NCBI GenBank assembly: GCA_963082975.1
Contig: OY720347.1
Span: 28,723,398-28,787,397 of the forward strand
DNA from: Labia minor
Lineage: Eukaryota > Arthropoda > Insecta > Dermaptera > Spongiphoridae
Direction of reading: 5' to 3'
Length of the DNA stretch: 64,000 bases
The stretch's first letter is position 1, and each line of letters starts with the position of its first letter. The position numbers were made by a program, and so were the translations under genes. Of this stretch, positions 58,891 through 64,000 are shown in pieces. Under the pieces are notes generated by a model that worked only from the letters and a program-made list of their open reading frames with translations, searched no databases and had not been told where the DNA came from.

Positions 58891-59998
58891 CAGGGATGAG
58901 CAACCCACGGCCTCCCGAACAAACATTTATGCGGTCCTCCAAACATAATAGTACAATATTCGTTTACTTTATTGGCATCATTAAGCATATAGAACAGTGT
59001 CGTTGGAAACGGTAACAATTATCAGCAGCTCCATCCCCATAGATCTGCTCATTGATTTGCGAATACTCATCTGGGAGGGCAGAAGGAAAATACAACAGTG
59101 GACAAAGCAGAACTGAGGAAAAACACCTTGGAATTTTTGCAAAGGCGATAGAATCAGTCGCTTAAAGGAAGGTAGACAGCGACATTGATTCCAAACGTAC
59201 GCTTTTGGTATGAAAGGAAGCACGGAGAGGTGAATTATTACATCACTCAGATGCTCTCCGGGCATGGATACTTCAAGAAGTACTTACATAAAATAGGGAA
59301 GGCTGATAGTCCCTGTTGTATATACGATGATGGGAAAATTTACGACACCGTATATACGATGATGGGAAAATTTACGACACCAAGCAGACGATCTTCGAGT
59401 GGTTATGGTTGAACCAGGAGAGAAGGAAAATGGAGGAAAATATTGGGAACATAGTAACAAGAATGTTGGCTGATGAGAAGAACTGGAGAGAGATTGGTTT
59501 GTTTATAGAAGACATTCTTCGGAAAAAGAAAAAATATCTAGATAACTAGAAATAAGAAACAAAATGCGGAGCCTAGACGTAGGCTAACTCGATGAAAAAA
59601 CAGAGAACACCACCCTGAAATAATACGTAAGTGGATGTTGTTTTTCAACCACGAGGGAGGTTTTTTAGTGGGTGCAAGTCCCACATACCAAGATTATGAC
59701 GATAATCTTGAGATGTGTTAGACATTTTTCTACCTCACGGCAAAAAAAAAAAAATGTATCATTAAAATTTTGGGGGCTTTTTAATTACTGTTAAGTTAAA
59801 TATTTATTATAATAATCGCTTTAACAATGAAACGATTTTTTGAGTCTTTGAAAGAGACCAATATTATGTGAATTGTTCATTAACAATTTAAGTTTTAATA
59901 ATTTATTAAGTTGTTTTTTTGTCTGCGGCCCTCCAATAAATATTGCGGCCCGTCAAAAAAGTCCAACTTTGATAAAAAAGGTCCCATTCCCACCCCTG
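58891..59998 (+). mobile_element. hAT-like MITE split by a LINE
   Basis: CAGGGATGAGCAACCCACGG at the left and CCCACCCCTG at the right, with GCGGCCC motifs inside, resemble the MITE at 12983-13221. The middle is occupied by the LINE at 58985-59757. No matching 8-bp duplication was found. Confidence 0.5.
58985..59757 (+). mobile_element. R1-like LINE, 5'-truncated, with poly-A tail
   Basis: The plus strand encodes PNVRFWYERKHGEVNYYITQ, MLSGHGYFKKYLHKIGKADS, CCIYDD, then after a short duplication DTKQTIFEWLW, NIVTRMLADEKNWREIG and a charged end before TAG. This is the reverse-transcriptase C-terminus with the CCHC zinc knuckle of R1-type elements. An A run ends it at about 59756, and ATCATTAA occurs before and after as a likely target duplication. 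A stretch is tandemly duplicated (GATGATGGGAAAATTTACGA twice, 59328-59375). Confidence 0.65.
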
Positions 59999-60831
59999 AT
60001 TTAAATGAATTACAAAAATATATATATAAATACTTAGTAAATTAAATGAAAATATCTTAAGAAAATTGTAATCAATAAAACAATTGTATATATAATATTA
60101 TTTGCTTACTTATCATACTAAGCACGTAAATTTTTATTCAATTTATTTAGGATATCAGAATTTGATCCTGGGGGGGGGGGGGGAGTTGACTAGCCGCTCC
60201 ACCTTCCTTTGACGGGTGTTCCCCCCCCCCCTGGCTGTCTCAAAGACAAATTTTCATTAAAATTTTTTTTTAAATTTAAATATTTAAAAAAGTTTTGTAA
60301 ATGAAACATTGATTTTACAAAATTTGGCAAAAAAATTTAATTTTTGTATTTTACTTACTTGTATTCACAATTTGAAAAAGAAAATATTTTTTGCAGCTAT
60401 AAGTAGATATCATTTTAGCTTTCCTCATGGATAGCCTATAAGATGGTCGGAAAATTTTGAAAAATTTTGCTCCGAGATTTTTTGAAATCTCCAAAAAATT
60501 TTGATCCGGTCGGCACGAAATGAGATATTGTCTTGAAATTTGATATTTAAATGTTTTTTTGTGGAATGATGGGCGGGGGTTGGATTGTTTTTGGACAAGT
60601 AAGAGGGTAGTTTAAAGAGGTGTCAAAGCACATTCTATTGATTTTCTCAATAAATACCGATTTTTATAAGAATTATCATACTATCATATTAAATTTATAG
60701 GGAATCGAATTTTCTAAAAACTTCAGTATATTCATTTTTACCTAAACTTAATAATAAAGGAGTTATTTATAAAAAAAAATTCTTTAAGATGTCGAAAGCT
60801 TTTCGTCAGTCCGTAGTGGAAGGATATTTTT

Positions 60832-61802
60832 TAAATAAGTTGACCTGTGGCCAGGTCCGAACCGACCGACGGTTTGAAGTAAATTAATTTCCAGCTACAG
60901 AAACAATTTCAAATAATTTTAATATATCTATTAATGTAATAAAAAACATATATAAATATAACATAAATATTTTTAATTTTATTTTATTTATAATATATAG
61001 CTGAAATAGCCGGCGTTGCCCGGCGTTACCCGAGGCTGTGACGTCATGAAGGACTGGGTGACGTCATATAATTTTAAATTAAGAAAAACATAATGAAGAT
61101 GATTTTTCCCGAGGATAAAACCAATACATTCGTGGTGATATATAAAAAAATCTCCTCATGTGAAATTTGGTGTGAAAATAACCCTTCCCTTCCTATCGTC
61201 GATCGCTAATACTACCACTTCCGGTTTCTGGATTTGCACCAAAAGTTGATCAATTCATCCCACTGATGCATTAAGTAAATATACCAAATTTCATCAAAAT
61301 CGGTTGAGCCGTTCAGGCTGTACACATCTATACGGACGGACGGACGGACGGACGGACCACTTCCGGTTTCCGGATTTGCACCAAAAGTTGATCAATTCAT
61401 CCCACTGATGCATTAAGTAAATATACCAAATTTCATCAAAATCGGTTGAGCCGTTCAGGCTGTACACATCTATACGGACGGACGGACGGACGGACGGACC
61501 ACTTCCGGTTTCCGGATTTGCACCAAAAGTTGATCAATTCATCCCACTGATGCATTAAGTAAATATACCAAATTTCATCAAAATCGGTTGAGCCGTTCAG
61601 GCTGTACACATCTATACGGACGGACGGACGGACGGACGGACGGACGGACGGACGGACGGACAGACGGACGGACGGACAGACATCATGCTAAAAATACTTT
61701 TTTCTGTTAAGAAAATGCATGATTCGTGGAGATATGTAAAAATCTCCACATGTGAAATTTGGTGTGAAAACAATACCTCCCTTACTATCGTCGGTCGGTA
61801 AA
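60832..61802 (-). repeat. Helitron-like dispersed repeat, copy 3; right arm of the large inverted repeat
   Basis: Inverted relative to 57111-57748, and longer by an internal tandem triplication (61214-61680) and by a segment around 61000 reading, on the minus strand, GCCGGGCAACGCCGGC then CAGCTAT. That hairpin plus CT-A ending resembles a Helitron 3' end. Confidence 0.7.
61214..61680. repeat. 142-bp tandem repeat, three units, with GGAC microsatellites
   Basis: Units start at 61214, 61356 and 61498, each beginning ACCACTTCCGGTTT and ending in a GGAC run. The last run is longest (to about 61680) with GGACAGAC variants. Confidence 0.9.
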
Positions 61803-64000
61803 AATTAAACTTAAAAAAATAGATTTTATGTGAGGGAATAGAAGCTCCAGAACCCCCCCCCCCCCCCCCAATGCCTCTTCTCTGGCTACGTGAACGTGAT
61901 TTTAATATATATAAACAAATAAAAAAAAATTCAGTTGTGAGATCAACTATTTCTTTATTGTCTTCTTCGCTATTCCTATTAACACCATATGTGGTTTCTG
62001 AAAGTCCAGCTTCACTATCTAATTCTTAAATGGAATAGTATTTAAGAATTAATTCACTAATTTAAAAAAAAAATCAAATCTTACCTTTTTTCTTATTTTG
62101 AAAAAAATCTGTAATTAGCCTACGCTTAACTTCGTTTCATAATTTTTATGAAATTAGCAATTAATGTATTAATAATAAAAAATATTTAGAATTTGAATAA
62201 TATTTTAATTGATTTATATTTAGATAATAGTCAAATTTTTCAAATCATCTAGTAATCTTATATTAAGTCTTTTGTTTTTTTATGATTTAGAAGAAATAAT
62301 AAAATAATTTTTTTTATTTCTTATATTAAATTCTTTACGAAAAAATAAGCAATTTTTATTTTTGTTAAAATTTTTTTAAAATTAAATAAACTTGCACAAA
62401 GTTTTAATTTAAGAATTTTTTTTTTTCAAATAAAAAGAATTATATTTTTTCTTTTCTATTTGTAAAATAGTACATTATGTACTGTACAAAATGTTATATA
62501 TTATATAGCAATTTGAATTTTTTTCTGGGAGGGGGGGGGGGTTAAAATCCTAAAAAAACCCTGGTTGCGCCACTGTTAGGATATAATAAATTTATAAATA
62601 TATTCAATAAAATAAAATTATGGCTTGTTACGATTCCATAATAAATTTTAAAATTGAATGAAATATAAAATGTGGTTGAAGGAAATATCTATTAAAGGTG
62701 AATAAGTAAATAAATACTGAATGATAACAGTTTGGATTTGTAATATATAAATGTAATTGTTTATTTTATCTAAAAATAAAAAAAAAGTTATAGTAATTAA
62801 GATATTAAATAAACAGTTAAAATTAATTTAATCCTATGACAATCTTTTTTACGAATATTAAGACAAAATATTATTAAAAAAATAATAAATATATTTATTA
62901 TTTTAGAATAATTATATTTATAATTTACTTTTTATAAAAGATTTTTGTTTAATTATTAAATATATTACAAAATAATTTTTATTACATGAAATCTTCCATC
63001 ATTTCTTAACGGGATTAATTTCACGCTTTATCAAGCAAATCCTTTAAATAGAATTTAGACTTCTTTACCCGGACACAATTAGGCAAACAGTAAACTATTG
63101 AATCCTGATCGATTTCATTGTGACGGACTTTACGCTGCCTGGGTAGATTACTTATAATGAAAGAAATTATTTTCCCTTCATCCAAAAATGTATCTATATA
63201 ATCAAACATTTAAAAGCGAGTCCATCTATCCATACATACCATCCTTAGAATTCATATGAAGGACTTTTCGATAGTCGATCAGTTGATATAAATATGTAAT
63301 ATATATACTAATTAACAAAATTATAATTTAGTTAAAATATTAAATAAATAAAAAATTAAGCATATCAAAAACTAACCAAGACAACATGAAAAATAATCTA
63401 TTATTCTAATTAAATTATATCTAAATGACCAATTTTCAATACATAAAATAGATAAATAAATAAAAGATTAGCTAAAGCGCGATGGAGACTGGCTGGCTCC
63501 TTTTTTTCTTTCTGTTTTTGTTGATTCTTCACTATGCAAAACAGTTTCATTATACGTTTGAAATAGATTAAACAAAATGATGTCAAATGTCAACTCTTCT
63601 ATAGATACCAATCACTTATTAAATTCAATTGTTCCGATTCATTTGTCGCTCTGATCAAAAAATTGATTGACTTCTTTGTTTAATTGATAAACCATTGTTG
63701 GTTCATTATCATAAGAGTTTATTAAACGTCATTAGTATTTAGATGATAGCTAACTTGGGTTAGAGGTCAAACGTGTCATAATAGATAATGAAATGTTCAT
63801 CTGCATTAGAGTATTAATAGAAACATGACTTCGGTTAATGTCAAAATACCACGTGATTAGTTACAATTATCCAGCTATGAGAAGAATTGAAAGCCTTAAA
63901 TAATTATAATGAGATAGGTTATTATCTATCTATATATATATAACTATTTATAAAAACAATTTCATTAGTTTTTGAAAATTCGAATTCATTTAATTTATAA
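61803..64000. other. A+T-rich right edge with hAT-like ends
   Basis: C17 at 61853-61869 next to CTGGCTACG, and G11 at 62531-62541 followed by CCCTGGTTGCGCCACTG (ends 62575), look like right ends of a hAT family with CAGTGGCG termini; matching left ends were not found. Except for the ORF at 63021-63209, no gene is visible. Confidence 0.4.
63021..63209 (-). CDS. Unrecognised 62-codon ORF
   Basis: It reads MFDYIDTFLDEGKIISFIIS, then NLPRQRKVRHNEIDQDSIVY and CLPNCVRVKKSKFYLKDLLD. The composition is less A+T-driven than neighbouring chance frames and includes two prolines, two cysteines and a basic stretch. A stop codon lies immediately before the ATG, so it would be a start or a single exon; a GTAAAG donor exists inside (CCGG|GTAAAG). 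I recognise no domain. Real coding is possible but unproven. Confidence 0.25.
   Translation of the reverse strand: MFDYIDTFLDEGKIISFIISNLPRQRKVRHNEIDQDSIVYCLPNCVRVKKSKFYLKDLLDKA

Noticed and set aside
59645-59690. GGGTGCAAGTCCCACAT considered as a tRNA T-arm or group II intron feature
   Set aside because: It lies in the 3' untranslated part of the R1-like LINE and no further tRNA or intron structure is present.
61320-61680. GGAC arrays considered as a CRISPR-like or satellite array
   Set aside because: The period is 142 bp with no variable spacers; this is a tandem triplication of a dispersed repeat in a eukaryotic genome.

Overview
This window looks like nuclear DNA of an arthropod. It is extremely A+T-rich (roughly three quarters by eye), its genes are split into many short exons with GT-AG introns, and the spaces are filled with mariner, piggyBac, pogo, hAT, Ginger-like, LINE, SINE, solo-LTR and Helitron-like remains. 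The protein matches are to animal families and are insect- or arachnid-like. I cannot name the species or order.

Two complete protein-coding genes can be assembled exon by exon, both on the minus strand. (1) 8437-22607 is a 12-exon Kelch-like gene (BTB-BACK-six Kelch repeats, a Cullin-3 ubiquitin-ligase substrate adaptor). Its exons join in phase to 615 codons plus stop. (2) 35878-50734 is a 9-exon sugar transporter of the major facilitator superfamily (Tret1/GLUT-like). Its exons join in phase to 502 codons plus stop. At the left edge (217-438, plus strand) is a divergent ubiquitin-like domain that lacks the C-terminal di-glycine. Two weaker coding candidates are a possible first exon with a dileucine-type motif and a GC-AG splice donor (47793-47834, plus) and a 62-codon ORF (63021-63209, minus). 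Nothing suggests that the two main genes work together; they are neighbours separated by about 13 kb of transposon-rich DNA.

Layout: 0-5.4 kb holds the ubiquitin-like exon, LINE 3' ends, a solo LTR between inverted repeats, and mariner and hAT miniature elements. 5.4-8.4 kb is featureless A+T-rich DNA. 8.4-22.6 kb is the Kelch-like gene, with a deleted mariner, a hAT MITE, a LINE, a SINE and Helitron-like repeats in its introns. 23.1-25.9 kb holds two mariner remnants, a long-armed MITE and a LINE. 27.4-30.8 kb is a broken piggyBac (itself carrying an insertion) followed by a pogo/Tigger fragment. 31-35.9 kb is mostly empty, with one GC-rich island. 35.9-50.7 kb is the sugar transporter; its second intron carries a three-level nest (hAT inside pogo inside LINE). 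51.7-52.7 kb is a Ginger-like element. 57.1-61.8 kb is a large inverted-repeat structure enclosing a hAT MITE and an R1-like LINE. The remainder is A+T-rich.

I found no prokaryotic genes, CRISPR array, rRNA or intact tRNA gene, and no gene cluster that would form a new biological system. The unusual material is in the mobile-element architecture: the nest, a LINE with a Helitron-like hairpin 3' end, the Ginger-like element with palindromic ends, and the 4.7-kb inverted structure.
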